64,000 nucleotides of DNA, from NCBI RefSeq assembly GCF_016863275.1, contig NZ_BOOO01000030.1, positions 1 through 64,000 on the forward strand. The letters are read 5' to 3'. Below, piece after piece: positions 43,820-53,022 of this stretch. This stretch comes from Planotetraspora mira (GTDB taxonomy: Bacteria > Actinomycetota > Actinomycetes > Streptosporangiales > Streptosporangiaceae). The notes under the pieces are model-generated. The model saw nothing but the letters and a program-made list of their open reading frames with translations, was not told the origin of the DNA and made no database searches. Within the stretch, counting starts at the first letter, position 1; each line of letters starts with the position of its first letter. The position numbers were made by a program, and so were the translations under genes.

Positions 43820-44752
43820 TCATGACCTGGCGTTTCTCGGTGTCGGCTGGCACTTCGGGCAGCTGTACGACGACCTGTTCATGAACGCCTCCCGCCGGAC
43901 GGGCGTCCCGCATCGGGGGCACGGCTCGTCCCGCCTGCCGTACACGGCGAGTGACCGGTCGAAGTAGCCGCTCTCACCGTTGACGTTCACGTACAGGCTG
44001 TCGAAGGACGTGCCGCCCTGGCCGAGCGCCTCGGCCATGACCTCGCGGACCGCCGACAACAACTCCGCGATCACGGGGCGGGAGAGCGTCTCCGTCGGAC
44101 GTGCCCAGTGCAGCCGTGCGCGCCACAACGCCTCGTCCGCGTAGATGTTGCCGACCCCGCTGATCAGCGACTGGTCGAGCAGGGCCCTCTTGATCCCGGT
44201 ACGGCGGTGCCGCAGCCGGGTCGCGAACTCCGCGTCGTCGAAGGCGCTCTCGAGGGGATCGGCGGCGATGTGCGTGATCGGCTCGGGAACGGGCCTCGGC
44301 GACCGCTGGACCATCGGGGCGACCAGGACGTGGCCGAATGTGCGCTGGTCCACGAACCGCAGGTCGGGGCCGCCGTCGGCGAAGCAGAGCCGTACGCGCA
44401 GGTGTTTCTCCACCGGCGCGAGGGGGTCCACCACGAGCAACTGGCCGCTCATGCCGAGATGCGCCAGCAGCGCCTCCGCCGCCACAGGGGGCTCAGGGGC
44501 GACGGGCGGCTCAGGGGCGTCATCCCCCGCGACCAGGTGTCGCTCCGCCGGGCCGTCGTGCAGCGGCAGCCACAGATACTTGCCGCGGCGTTCGGCCGAG
44601 AGCACGGTCCGGCCTTTGAGCTGATCGGGCAGCTCTCCCGCGTTCCGCCGGACCGCGCGGGGATGCAGGACCTCCACCGACGCGATCGTACGGCCGGCCA
44701 CCCAGCGCTCCAGGCCGCGCCGGACGACTTCCACCTCGGGCAGTTCGGGCAT
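43820..44752 (-). CDS. mutM: Formamidopyrimidine-DNA glycosylase
   Basis: The 310-residue protein begins PELPEVE (catalytic Pro2 and Glu3), carries [13 protein letters not shown] (helix-two-turn-helix) and ends with a zinc finger, Cys278, Cys281, Cys298, Cys301. It excises 8-oxoguanine and formamidopyrimidines from oxidised DNA and nicks the backbone. An Ala/Pro insertion near 80-93 contains a duplicated PEPPVA motif, absent from typical members. ATG at 44752 follows GGAGCAGG. It belongs to the rnc-mutM operon. Confidence 0.95.
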   Translation of the reverse strand: MPELPEVEVVRRGLERWVAGRTIASVEVLHPRAVRRNAGELPDQLKGRTVLSAERRGKYLWLPLHDGPAERHLVAGDDAPEPPVAPEPPVAAEALLAHLGMSGQLLVVDPLAPVEKHLRVRLCFADGGPDLRFVDQRTFGHVLVAPMVQRSPRPVPEPITHIAADPLESAFDDAEFATRLRHRRTGIKRALLDQSLISGVGNIYADEALWRARLHWARPTETLSRPVIAELLSAVREVMAEALGQGGTSFDSLYVNVNGESGYFDRSLAVYGRRDEPCPRCGTPVRREAFMNRSSYSCPKCQPTPRNARS

Positions 44753-44817
44753 CCTGCTCCTACCTCGTGCCGGTCCCGGGCTCCGTTCGGTCCCGGGCGA
44801 CGATCTGCGGCGAGCCG

Positions 44818-45567
44818 TCAGGCTCGGCCGAGCCCCGCGCCCTCGCGAGCGTCCCTGAGCGCGCGGATCGCCGTCCAGGCCGCCTCCGCCGCCTGCTGCT
44901 CGGCCTCTTTCTTGCTGCGGCCCGCGCCCGTGCCGTACTGCTGGCCGCCGACGCGCACCGCCGCCACGAACGACTTGGCGTGGTCGGGCCCGCTCTCGTC
45001 GACGTGGTACTCCGGGACGCCGAGCATCTCGGCGGCGGTCAGCTCCTGCAGCGAGGTCTTCCAGTCGAGGCCCGCGCCCAGCGACGCCGACCGCGTGATC
45101 AGCGGGTCGAACAGCAGGTGGACGACGCGGAACGCCTCGTCCAGGCCCTTGTCGACGTAGACCGTGCCGATCAGGGCCTCCAGGGTGTCGGCCAGGATCG
45201 ACGACTTGTCACGCCCGCCGGTGCCCTCCTCCCCCCGCCCGAGGCGAAGGTACTTGCCGAGACCGAGGGTCCGCGCCACGTCGGCGAGGGCCCGCATGTT
45301 CACGACGGCGGCGCGCAGCTTCGCGAGCTGCCCTTCCGGCAGGTCGGGGTGGCCCCGGTAGAGGGTGTCGGTGACCACCAGGCCCAGCACCGAGTCGCCG
45401 AGGAACTCCAGGCGCTCGTTGGTGGGCAGGCCGCCGTTCTCGTAGGCGTAGGAGCGGTGGGTCAGCGCCCGCTCGAGGATCGGGGTGCTGAGCCGCACCT
45501 CGATGACCTGGTAAAGCTCTTCCCTGGCGACCTCTACGGCCACCGGTTTTCCCGATGCTGAAGCCAC
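44818..45567 (-). CDS. rnc: Ribonuclease III
   Basis: The 249-residue enzyme has the RNase III signature [12 protein letters not shown] (50-61) and a C-terminal double-stranded-RNA-binding domain (DWKTSLQEL... [19 protein letters not shown], about 165-240). It processes rRNA precursors and structured mRNAs. GTG at 45567 follows AGGAGG. Two strong hairpins lie between rpmF and this gene; the one nearer rnc has a 16-bp perfect stem and could be an autoregulatory cleavage site, as known for rnc leaders in other bacteria. Confidence 0.96.
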   Translation of the reverse strand: MASASGKPVAVEVAREELYQVIEVRLSTPILERALTHRSYAYENGGLPTNERLEFLGDSVLGLVVTDTLYRGHPDLPEGQLAKLRAAVVNMRALADVARTLGLGKYLRLGRGEEGTGGRDKSSILADTLEALIGTVYVDKGLDEAFRVVHLLFDPLITRSASLGAGLDWKTSLQELTAAEMLGVPEYHVDESGPDHAKSFVAAVRVGGQQYGTGAGRSKKEAEQQAAEAAWTAIRALRDAREGAGLGRA

Positions 45568-45638
45568 TTCTCTCCTCCTGACTCATGCATGGCAAGGCCG
45601 AGCACGGAGGCAGATGGGATCGATGTGAGGCCCGAAGG

Positions 45639-45687
45639 CGTGGTGGACGCCGGGCCACCGAAGTCGGGGGCCCCGGCGTCCACCACG
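45639..45687 (-). promoter_or_regulatory. 16-bp perfect stem in the rnc leader
   Basis: CGTGGTGGACGCCGGG (45639-45654) pairs perfectly with 45672-45687 across a 17-nt loop, which itself can pair GGGCC with GGCCC. It lies 72 bp before the rnc start on the minus strand. A duplex of this length and perfection is of the kind RNase III can bind; cleavage is inferred. Confidence 0.55.
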
Positions 45688-45751
45688 GCCGCGGGCACGT
45701 TAATGCCGGTCTTTCGCTCCAACCGCCACCGCACGCGCCTCTAAGCAAGGT

Positions 45752-45788
45752 AACGCCGGCCGGGTCGTTTGACGATCCGGCCGGCGTT
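45752..45788 (-). terminator. 12-bp hairpin after rpmF
   Basis: AACGCCGGCCGG (45752-45763) pairs perfectly with 45777-45788, 20 bp past the rpmF stop. No U tract. It may act as a partial terminator or processing site between rpmF and rnc. Confidence 0.6.
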
Positions 45789-45808
45789 CCGATCCGCTCA
45801 GAGCGCGA

Positions 45809-45988
45809 TCAGGCCGACGGCTCGATGACCTGACGGCGGTTGTAGGTGCCACATGTGGGGCACGCCACGTGCGGGCGCTTCGGTGAACGGCACTGGGGGC
45901 AGCTCACGAGTGACACCGCGGCGGCCTTCCACTGGGCCCTGCGGGAGCGGGTGTTGCTCCGCGACATCTTCCGCTTGGGGACGGCCAC
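45809..45988 (-). CDS. rpmF: 50S ribosomal protein bL32
   Basis: The 59-residue protein begins [20 protein letters not shown] and has a zinc ribbon, Cys30, Cys33, Cys43, Cys46 (the zinc-binding, C+ form). It is a structural component of the 50S subunit. GTG at 45988 with AGGAGG 6 nt upstream, starting one base after the DUF177 stop, so the two are translated from one message. The length matches the family. Confidence 0.97.
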   Translation of the reverse strand: MAVPKRKMSRSNTRSRRAQWKAAAVSLVSCPQCRSPKRPHVACPTCGTYNRRQVIEPSA

Positions 45989-45989
45989 G

Positions 45990-46562
45990 TCAACCCTCCT
46001 GATCGTCTTTGTTGTCCACAACCAAACCCTGCAGCGACGCCCAGCGTGAATCGAGTTTCTCGTGACCGTGGTCAGGGCCGGCCTCCGCCAGCTTGACCCC
46101 GCACTCTGTGCAGAGTCCGGCGCAGTCATCACTGCAGACCGGGCTCAGCGGCAGTGCGAGCACCACCGCGTCACGGAATACCGGCTCGAGATCGAGCAAC
46201 TCACCATCGAGGAAGAGGTCGTCCTCTCCCCCCGCGCCTCCAGGAAGCGCGTCATCCGCCGAGTAGTAGAAGAGCTCCTGAAAGTCGACCTCGATCTCCG
46301 AGGTCAACGGGTCCAGACAGCGTGAGCATTCTCCGTGGAGTGGAGCCCGCGCCGTGCCCGTGACGAGCACGCCCTCCATCACCGCCTCGAGCCGGATGTC
46401 CAGCTCGACGTCGGCGTCCTTGGGAACGCCGATCATTCCGACTGCGAGATCCACCGGCGCCGGGAGAACGGGGGTCATCTTGCGCATCGACCCCGGTCGT
46501 CGTCCCAGATCATGGGTGGAGATCACCCAAGGGGCTCGGGGGTCGAGGGTGCGCTGAGTCAT
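45990..46562 (-). CDS. DUF177/YceD family protein
   Basis: The 190-residue protein carries the DUF177 core with [10 protein letters not shown] and [15 protein letters not shown] cysteine clusters, which probably bind metal. The family is almost always encoded directly before rpmF, as here, and is linked to ribosome or rRNA accumulation in other organisms. ATG at 46562 ([15 protein letters not shown]) is chosen; longer in-frame sequence is the wrong frame of coaD and rsmD. Confidence 0.88.
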   Translation of the reverse strand: MTQRTLDPRAPWVISTHDLGRRPGSMRKMTPVLPAPVDLAVGMIGVPKDADVELDIRLEAVMEGVLVTGTARAPLHGECSRCLDPLTSEIEVDFQELFYYSADDALPGGAGGEDDLFLDGELLDLEPVFRDAVVLALPLSPVCSDDCAGLCTECGVKLAEAGPDHGHEKLDSRWASLQGLVVDNKDDQEG

Positions 46563-46633
46563 CCTGCTCTCGTTTAGGCATGGCGAACAACCGCCGTCGT
46601 GCAAGGCTGAAAGGAAAGGATACCAGCCCGGCG

Positions 46634-47110
46634 TCAACCTCTGAGCCGCTCGACGAGCAGCTCCTTCACCAGGTCGGGGACCAGGCCGGAGACGTCGCCG
46701 CCGTAGCGGGCGATCTCCTTCAGCCTGCTCGACGACAGGAACGAGTACTCCGGGTTCGTCGACATGAAGAGCGTCTCCACGCCCGACATGCGGTAGTTCA
46801 GCTGGGCCATCTGCAACTCGTAGTCGAAGTCGCTGATCGCCCGCAGTCCCTTGACGATCACCGGGATGCCCTGCTGCTTGCAGAAGTCGACCAGAAGCCC
46901 GTGGAACTTCTCCACACGGACGTTGCCGTACTCCTTGGTCACCGTGGTGAGCATCTCGATGCGCTCGTCCACCGTGAACAGGCTCTTCTTCTCCACATTG
47001 ATGAGCACGGCGACGACGAGCTCGTCGTAGAGCCGTGACGTCCGGCCGATGATGTCCAGATGTCCGTTGGTCACAGGGTCGAACGACCCCGGACAGACGA
47101 CGCGACGCAA
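46634..47110 (-). CDS. coaD: Phosphopantetheine adenylyltransferase
   Basis: The 158-residue nucleotidyltransferase has GSFDPVTNGH (8-17, the T/HxGH motif), AISDFDYELQMAQLN and FLSSSRLKEIARYGGDV. It adds AMP to phosphopantetheine, the penultimate step of coenzyme A synthesis. The start is TTG at 47110 with GGGGG 7 nt upstream; the protein begins LRRVVCPGSFDP, matching homologues, and length agrees. It follows rsmD by 17 bp. Confidence 0.95.
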   Translation of the reverse strand: MRRVVCPGSFDPVTNGHLDIIGRTSRLYDELVVAVLINVEKKSLFTVDERIEMLTTVTKEYGNVRVEKFHGLLVDFCKQQGIPVIVKGLRAISDFDYELQMAQLNYRMSGVETLFMSTNPEYSFLSSSRLKEIARYGGDVSGLVPDLVKELLVERLRG

Positions 47111-47127
47111 AGGCGCACCCCCACGGT

Positions 47128-47697
47128 TTACGGGTTCCCGGCGGCGCGACCGTACCAAACGGACGCTTCGCCGTACCGACGGACCCTGTCTTCTTCGAAC
47201 CCACGCGGCCACACCAGGTCCTTCCCCCTGGACTCCCGCTCCACCGCCACAAGGGCGTCCTCCGCCAGCCAGCCGTTGTCCCTGAGCGCCTCCAGCACCC
47301 TGACGACCGCCTCGTCCGTGACGGCGTAGGGCGGATCGGCGAAGACGAAGTCGTACGGCTCCTGGCACGGGCGGCCCACCACCCGCTCGGCCTTCTCCGG
47401 CGCGAGCACGGCGCCCGGCAGGCCGAGGGAGGCGATGTTCTCCTTGATCGTCCGTACGGCTCTCGCGTCCGACTCGACGAGCAGCGCGTGCGCGGCCCCC
47501 CTGCTGAGCGCCTCGAGACCGACGGCCCCGGACCCGGCGTAGAGATCGACCACCCGCAGCCCCCCGAGCGAGCCGAACACCGACCCGACCGTGGCGAACA
47601 GGCCTTCCCTGGCCCGGTCGCTGGTGGGCCTGGTCGAACCACCTGGGGGAACGGCGAGCCTGCGGCCTCCGGCGGTCCCTGCGATCACCCGCGTCAT
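47128..47697 (-). CDS. rsmD: 16S rRNA (guanine966-N2)-methyltransferase
   Basis: The 189-residue methyltransferase has RVIAGTAGGRRLAVPPG at the N-terminus, SAM-binding VVDLYAGSGAVGLEALSRGA and catalytic DPPY in FVFADPPYAV. It methylates G966 of 16S rRNA in assembled 30S particles. ATG at 47697. It heads the rsmD-coaD-DUF177-rpmF cluster. Family and position are both as expected. Confidence 0.95.
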   Translation of the reverse strand: MTRVIAGTAGGRRLAVPPGGSTRPTSDRAREGLFATVGSVFGSLGGLRVVDLYAGSGAVGLEALSRGAAHALLVESDARAVRTIKENIASLGLPGAVLAPEKAERVVGRPCQEPYDFVFADPPYAVTDEAVVRVLEALRDNGWLAEDALVAVERESRGKDLVWPRGFEEDRVRRYGEASVWYGRAAGNP

Positions 47698-48078
47698 CCG
47701 TTCATTGTCCCGTCCGCCGCGGCCGTCCCGCTCCGGGGCCCGGTTCCCGCGGAGATCGTCTCAGGTCAAGAGTGGGCAAGCGGGAGCGAGGAATGAGTAA
47801 GAGCGGTATCGCGGGGCCTGTGGCATCCGCATGATGAGTTCTGCGGCCTTCAGGTGACCCAGGGGAAGGCCGGCCGACGTGATCGTGAGCCCTTCCGCGC
47901 GTCGGCGCCCTCGGCACCTGACCCGAGGGTGGGCCCAGCCGGGGACGGCATTCGGGGGGAGGCCGTCCCATGGCTGGGCCCTGGGTCATTTAAGCGCCCA
48001 GGGCCTCGGCGCGTCAGCGCCTGGAACCTATTTGCGGCCTTTCCGAGATCTTCCGCCTTTTAGCGGGTCTTGCAGGGT
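47698..48078. other. 381-bp non-coding gap between recG and rsmD
   Basis: No gene found. The gap contains a long compound hairpin (47931-47981), a smaller hairpin GCCGACG/CGTCGGC (47873-47879 with 47900-47906), and repeated AAGAGTGGGCAAGCGGGAGCG-like purine-rich stretches near 47770-47810. The rsmD promoter should lie in its left part. Confidence 0.5.
47931..47981 (-). terminator. Compound 18-bp hairpin downstream of recG
   Basis: GGGCCCAGCC (47931-47940) pairs with 47972-47981 and GGGACGGC (47942-47949) with 47962-47969, separated by a 1x2 internal loop, with a G-rich 12-nt terminal loop. It lies about 100 bp past the recG stop on the minus strand. It may be a terminator or a structured RNA. 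Confidence 0.55.
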
Positions 48079-50250
48079 TCATGCCTTTTCCAGGTACTCT
48101 GCCCGCTCGTCGGCGACCATCGCGTCGAGCTCCGCTCGGAGGGCCGGATGGGCCTCCAGATCGGGATCGCCCACCAGCACGGCCATCGCCTCCGTCCGGG
48201 CGGCCTCGATCACGTCCTCGTCTCTGAGTAGCTGCAACATCTTCAGCGACGATTTGCGGCCGGACTGGGCCGCGCCGAGCACGTCGCCCTCACGGCGCTG
48301 CTCCAGGTCCACCCGCGACAGCTCGAACCCGTCCAGCGTGCCCGCCACCGCGTCCAGCCGGGCGCGTGCGGGGGTTCCCTCCGGAGCCTCGCTCACCAGC
48401 AGGCACAATCCCGGCAGGCCGCCCCGCCCGACGCGGCCGCGCAACTGGTGGAGCTGTGAGACGCCGAACCGGTCGGCGTCCATGATGATCATCACGGACG
48501 AGTTCGGGACGTCGACGCCCACCTCGATGACCGTGGTGGCCACCAGGACGTCGATCTCGCCCCGGCTGAAGGCCGTCATCACCGCGTCCTTCTCCTCAGG
48601 CGGCAGCTTGCCGTGCAGGACCCTGATCCGCAGCCCCTGCAGGGGTCCGCCGGACAGCGCCTCGGCGACGTCCAGGACCGCCAGTGGGGGCCTGCGCTCA
48701 TCCTCGGAGTCGGCCTTGTCGAGATCGCCCTCGTCGCCCTCCTGGTCACCGATGCGGGGGCAGACGATGTACGCCTGCCGGCCGAGCCCGACCTCCTCGC
48801 GTACCCGCTCCCATGTGCGGTCCAGGAATCGCGGCTTCTCGGCCGCGGGCACGACGTGCGTCGAGATCGGCGCGCGGCCCGAGGGCAGCTGGGTGAGGGT
48901 GGAGACCTCCAGATCGCCGAAGACGGTCATCGCGACCGTCCGGGGAATGGGGGTCGCGGTCATCACCAGGACGTGCGGCCGGCCGCCGCCGCCCTTCTCG
49001 CGCAGGGCGTCGCGCTGCTCCACCCCGAAACGGTGCTGCTCGTCCACCACGACCAGGCCGAGATCGGCGAACTGGACATGCTCCTGGAGCAGGGCGTGGG
49101 TCCCCACCACGATCCCGGCGCTGCCGGAGGCGGCGTCGAGCAGCGCGCTCCTGCGCGCGGCGGCGCCCAGCGAGCCGGTCAGCAGGGCGACCGCCGTGCC
49201 GCCGAACATGCCTCCGGTGGCGAGGTCGCCCAGCATCTTCACGATCGACCTGTGGTGCTGCTGGGCGAGCACCTCGGTGGGGGCGAGCAGCGCGGCCTGA
49301 CCGCCGGAGTCGACGACCTGCAGCATGGCCCGCAGCGCCACCACGGTCTTGCCGGCGCCCACCTCCCCCTGGAGGAGCCGGTGCATGGGGTGCTCCAGGG
49401 CGAGGTCCGCGGCGATCTCCTCACCGACCGCCAACTGGCCCTCGGTCAGCTGGAACGGCAGCCTCCCCTCGAAGGCCCGCAGGAGCCCGTCCTCGGCCCC
49501 CGGCCGCGGTCTGGCCGGCCAGGCGGACGCGGCGAGCCTGCGCCGCACCAGCACGGCCTGCAGGACGAAGGCCTCGTCGAACTTCAGCCGGCGCCTCGCC
49601 TTGGACACCTCCCCCATGTCGCGCGGCCGGTGGATCCGGCGCAGCGCGACGTCGAGGGCGGACAGTTCGTGCCGCTCGCGCACCTCGGCCGGCAGCGGAT
49701 CCTCGAGGCTCAGCACGTCGATCACGGTGCGGACGGCCCGGCGGATCTTCCAGGTGGCCAGCCCCTGTGCCGAGGGATAGATCGGCACGGGCGCGGTCGC
49801 GAACTCCTCCACCGTCTCCGGCGTCTCGTCGAACGACTCGTAGTCGGGGTGGGCGAGCGACACCCGCCGCGTCTTCCCGGTCGCGAAGATGTTGACCTTG
49901 CCGGAGAACATGGCCTCGGTGCCCGGCGTCAGCCGCTGCTCCGCGACGTACGCCCCTTTGCCGAAGAACGCGAGGTGCAGCTTGTCCCTGCCGTCGGTGA
50001 CCTGGACGTCGAGCCAGGTGCCCTGCCGGTTCTTCATCGGGCGGCGCATCGCCGCCGACACCTTGCCGACGACCGTCGCGTGCTCGTCGTGTTCGAGCGA
50101 GGCGATCGGGGTCAGCTCGCCGCGCTGCGCGTAGCGCCTCGGGTAGTGCCGCAGCAGCTCACCGACCGTGGCTATGCCCAGCGCGCTCTCCAGCGGAGCG
50201 GCCGTCTTGTCACCAAGGGCCTTCTTCAGCGGCTCGTCGAACCTTGTCAC
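48079..50250 (-). CDS. recG: ATP-dependent DNA helicase RecG
   Basis: The 723-residue helicase has an N-terminal wedge/OB domain (to about 250), Walker A GEVGAGKTVVAL, DEQH box VVDEQHRFGV, MTATPIPRT and C-terminal motif VI DRFGVSQLHQLRGRVGRG. It reverses stalled replication forks and processes branched DNA. GTG at 50250. It follows the DAK-domain kinase by 37 bp on the same strand and is probably in one operon with it. Confidence 0.96.
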   Translation of the reverse strand: MTRFDEPLKKALGDKTAAPLESALGIATVGELLRHYPRRYAQRGELTPIASLEHDEHATVVGKVSAAMRRPMKNRQGTWLDVQVTDGRDKLHLAFFGKGAYVAEQRLTPGTEAMFSGKVNIFATGKTRRVSLAHPDYESFDETPETVEEFATAPVPIYPSAQGLATWKIRRAVRTVIDVLSLEDPLPAEVRERHELSALDVALRRIHRPRDMGEVSKARRRLKFDEAFVLQAVLVRRRLAASAWPARPRPGAEDGLLRAFEGRLPFQLTEGQLAVGEEIAADLALEHPMHRLLQGEVGAGKTVVALRAMLQVVDSGGQAALLAPTEVLAQQHHRSIVKMLGDLATGGMFGGTAVALLTGSLGAAARRSALLDAASGSAGIVVGTHALLQEHVQFADLGLVVVDEQHRFGVEQRDALREKGGGGRPHVLVMTATPIPRTVAMTVFGDLEVSTLTQLPSGRAPISTHVVPAAEKPRFLDRTWERVREEVGLGRQAYIVCPRIGDQEGDEGDLDKADSEDERRPPLAVLDVAEALSGGPLQGLRIRVLHGKLPPEEKDAVMTAFSRGEIDVLVATTVIEVGVDVPNSSVMIIMDADRFGVSQLHQLRGRVGRGGLPGLCLLVSEAPEGTPARARLDAVAGTLDGFELSRVDLEQRREGDVLGAAQSGRKSSLKMLQLLRDEDVIEAARTEAMAVLVGDPDLEAHPALRAELDAMVADERAEYLEKA

Positions 50251-50287
50251 GGCATCAGTTTCTACCCCGGATCACCGACAATGCGGG

Positions 50288-51853
50288 TCACTCGACACCG
50301 ATGAGGATCGGATAACCGCCCTGACCGCCCTCCAGGACGGTCACCTCGATGTCCGGCCGCGTGCCCTCAAGATGGCCCTGTACGGCCCGCAGGACCTCTC
50401 CTGGGGCGTCCGCGCCCGTCACGAGCGTCACGAGCTCACTCCCCCCGGACAGCAGGCGACGGGTCACCTCCACGGCCGTGTCGGCGAGAGCCGTACCGAT
50501 GAGAGCGGCTTCGCCGTCGACGACGCCGAGCACGTCGGCGGGGCCGCAGATCCCCGCACTGGTCATCACCTCACGGTCGGCGACCCAGACGTGACCGTGG
50601 CGGGTGTGGCCCGCCGCGTCGGTCATCGCGACGACGTCGTCGTCGAAGCGGCGCAGCGGGTCGTGCACGGCGAGGGCCGCGAGCCCCTGGACCGACGCCT
50701 TCGTCGGCAGCACGCTGACCGTGACGCCCTCCTCGCGCGCGACCTCCGCCGCAGCCGCCGCGACGGCCTGGACGCCGCCGTCGTTGGGCAGGACCACGAC
50801 CTCGGTCCCGGCCTCCCTGATGGCCTGCAGGACGGCCGCGAGCGACGGCGTCGAGCCGGGATCCCGCCGCACGACGACGGCCCCCGCCTGGCGGAACAGC
50901 GCGGTGAGGCCGTCGCCGGCCGCGACCGCGACCACGCCCCGCCCGTGGCTCGGTTCGTGCGTGCGCCCGCCGAGGTAGGTGACGCGGATGCGATGCGGAC
51001 GGCCCACGCCCAGCGCGGCCTCGATCGCGGCGCCCGCGTCGTCCACATGGACGTGGACGTTCCACAGGCCGTCGCCTCCGACGATCACCAGGGAGTCGCC
51101 CAGGGCGTCGAGCCCGGTCCTGAGCCGGTCGACGTCGGCCTGCTCGGCGTCGAGGAGGTACATGACCTCGTAGCCCGCCCCCGCCCCCGCGTCCGCCTCG
51201 GCGGTGATCTTCTCGGTCGGGGCCGGGACCTCGTGCCTGTCGCTGTAGGCCTCGGAGACGACCTCCGCCAGGCTCTCCAGGATGATCGCCAGCCCGGCGC
51301 CTCCCGCGTCCACCACCCCGTTGCGGGCCAGCACGTCGAGCTGCCCCGTGGTCCGGCGCAGAGCCTTGCGCGCCTCCTCGGCCGCCCGCCTCGCGACCTC
51401 GGCGAGGTCGTCTGGGGCGTCCCGTACGGCGCCCGCCACCGCCGACAGGACGCTGAGCAGAGTGCCCTCGACGGGACGGACGACCGCGGCCCTGGCCAGC
51501 TCCGCCGCCTTGACCAGGCCGTCGCGGAGATCGGCTCCGCGGCCCTCGGCCTGCCTGAGGACCTCGGCCATGCCCCTGATGGCCTGGCTGACGATCACGC
51601 CCGAGTTGCCCCTCGCGCCCAGCAGCGCGCCGCGGGCGAGCGTCTGCCAGGTGGTGTCGCTGCCCGCGTCGCGGGGCAGGCCGTCCAGCGCCTCGGCGGC
51701 GGAAAGCAGTGTCAGGTGCAGGTTGGTCCCGGTGTCACCATCGGGAACGGGGAACACATTGAGGGCGTCGATCTCCGCCCTGGCCTTGCCGAGGGCGTCC
51801 GCGCAGTGCCGGAGCCAGCGCCGCACGGCCGGGGGGTCGAGCACGTCCAGCAT
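50288..51853 (-). CDS. DAK2-domain fatty acid kinase-like protein
   Basis: The 521-residue protein has an N-terminal DhaL/DAK2 ATP-binding domain (NVFPVPDGDTGTNL with metal-binding Asp, then GARGNSGVIVSQAIRG), a linker region, and a C-terminal DegV-like/FakA domain (VVVLPNDGGVQAVAAAAA). It matches the YloV/FakA family, which phosphorylates fatty acids bound to a FakB partner before phospholipid synthesis. No fakB is adjacent. ATG at 51853 with AAGGA upstream. It precedes recG, as in most Gram-positives. Confidence 0.88.
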   Translation of the reverse strand: MLDVLDPPAVRRWLRHCADALGKARAEIDALNVFPVPDGDTGTNLHLTLLSAAEALDGLPRDAGSDTTWQTLARGALLGARGNSGVIVSQAIRGMAEVLRQAEGRGADLRDGLVKAAELARAAVVRPVEGTLLSVLSAVAGAVRDAPDDLAEVARRAAEEARKALRRTTGQLDVLARNGVVDAGGAGLAIILESLAEVVSEAYSDRHEVPAPTEKITAEADAGAGAGYEVMYLLDAEQADVDRLRTGLDALGDSLVIVGGDGLWNVHVHVDDAGAAIEAALGVGRPHRIRVTYLGGRTHEPSHGRGVVAVAAGDGLTALFRQAGAVVVRRDPGSTPSLAAVLQAIREAGTEVVVLPNDGGVQAVAAAAAEVAREEGVTVSVLPTKASVQGLAALAVHDPLRRFDDDVVAMTDAAGHTRHGHVWVADREVMTSAGICGPADVLGVVDGEAALIGTALADTAVEVTRRLLSGGSELVTLVTGADAPGEVLRAVQGHLEGTRPDIEVTVLEGGQGGYPILIGVE

Positions 51854-52062
51854 CTCTGCCGTCCTTCCTTCCAGACGCGGCGCTCCCCCAATGCGCTACC
51901 GTTGGCGGATACGAGATTATCCCCGTTCGCCGGGATCTCCGTTTGGTGTGCAGCGGCTGACATCGGATATCCTCGTCTGGCCAGCCGGTTGTCCCGGCAT
52001 TGCTCGGATGGGCCGCTCGACGCGGACCGGGCCGATCGACTGATTTGAAGGAGCGATTTACC

Positions 52063-52248
52063 GTGGCTTCCGTCTGCGACATCTGCGCCAAGAAGCCGAT
52101 CTTCGGCAACAACGTCTCCCACTCGCACCGCCGTACTCGCCGCCGCTGGAACCCGAACATCCAGACTGTGCGCGCGGTGGTCGACGGGACGCCGAAGCGG
52201 CTGAACGTGTGCACCTCCTGCATCAAGGCAGGCAAGGTCACTCGCTGA
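52063..52248 (+). CDS. rpmB: 50S ribosomal protein bL28
   Basis: The 61-residue protein (VASVCDICAKKPIFGNNVSH...) has zinc cysteines Cys5, Cys8, Cys50 and Cys53, so it is the zinc-binding form. It is part of the 50S subunit. GTG at 52063 with AAGGAG 9 nt upstream. It diverges from the DAK/recG operon and ends in a clear terminator. Confidence 0.97.
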   Translation: MASVCDICAKKPIFGNNVSHSHRRTRRRWNPNIQTVRAVVDGTPKRLNVCTSCIKAGKVTR

Positions 52249-52267
52249 CCCCCAGAGGTTCCGCCGA

Positions 52268-52294
52268 GCCCGTCACCGCCCGGTGGCGGGCTTT
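52268..52294 (+). terminator. rpmB intrinsic terminator
   Basis: GCCCGTCACC (52268-52277) pairs with GGTGGCGGGC (52282-52291) with one U-G pair and a 4-nt loop, followed by TTT. Confidence 0.8.
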
Positions 52295-52352
52295 CGCGTT
52301 GTGCGCCGTTTTATAGGCCATTTCGGTAACCGGGGCGCCACAGGGCGAAGGC

Positions 52353-53015
52353 GTGATTAGCATCCGAACCGTGATCACTCGGATAAGCGTTCACGCGACC
52401 AGGGGCCAGAAGATCGCCGCCTCGGTCTTCGGGATCATCTTCCTCGGCATCCTCGCAGGCGTCGTCGGCATCGGCGCCCTCGTGTTCTCCGCCTTCGGGG
52501 CGGTCGACGCGGAGACCGGCTTCACGGATTCGATCGAGCCCGACAGCGGCGGCGTCCTCTACGGCGGGGCCGTCGTGTTCGCGGCCTTCTTCGCGCTGAT
52601 CGCGATGGTCGCCGCTGTGGCCGTGGTCATATTCCTGCTGCAGACCTTCCGCGGCCGCGCCACGCTGTCGGGAACGACGCTCGAGCTCACGGGAGCGCTC
52701 TCCACCCGCCGTGCCGATCTGGCGAGCGCGCCGGTGCGGATCGACTCGGTCCCCGAGTACGTCCGCGGCGCGGACGACCAGGTGATGTCCACCGGCCGCA
52801 GGATCCCCCGGCTGATCGCCGGGAGTACCTCAGGCGGGCTGTTGCGGCTGCGGCTGCACGGCAGAGACCGGGGGCTCCTGCCCCCGGACGAACTGAACGC
52901 CCTGGCCGACGCGATCGAGTCGGGCACGCGCCCGGAGCCCGACGCGACCTATGCCGCCCAGGCCGCCGCGATCCTCCGCCGCCTCGCGAGCGATCCGATC
53001 GCCCGCCTGACCTGA
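52353..53015 (+). CDS. Two-helix membrane protein of unknown function
   Basis: The 220-residue protein has two transmembrane helices (about 25-47 and 72-96) around a short acidic loop, followed by a soluble C-terminal domain with LSGTTLELTGALSTRRADLASAP and an Asp/Ala-rich tail. No family recognised. GTG at 52353 is chosen, with an AGGG/AAGG site just before it; a GTG at 52371 is an alternative. It converges with thiD, 7 bp apart. Confidence 0.65.
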   Translation: MISIRTVITRISVHATRGQKIAASVFGIIFLGILAGVVGIGALVFSAFGAVDAETGFTDSIEPDSGGVLYGGAVVFAAFFALIAMVAAVAVVIFLLQTFRGRATLSGTTLELTGALSTRRADLASAPVRIDSVPEYVRGADDQVMSTGRRIPRLIAGSTSGGLLRLRLHGRDRGLLPPDELNALADAIESGTRPEPDATYAAQAAAILRRLASDPIARLT

Positions 53016-53022
53016 GCCCGGG

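Noticed and set aside
45990-47642. 550-codon single protein ending in DUF177
   Set aside because: Only the last 190 codons are DUF177; the rest is the wrong frame of rsmD and coaD, which are themselves clear genes.
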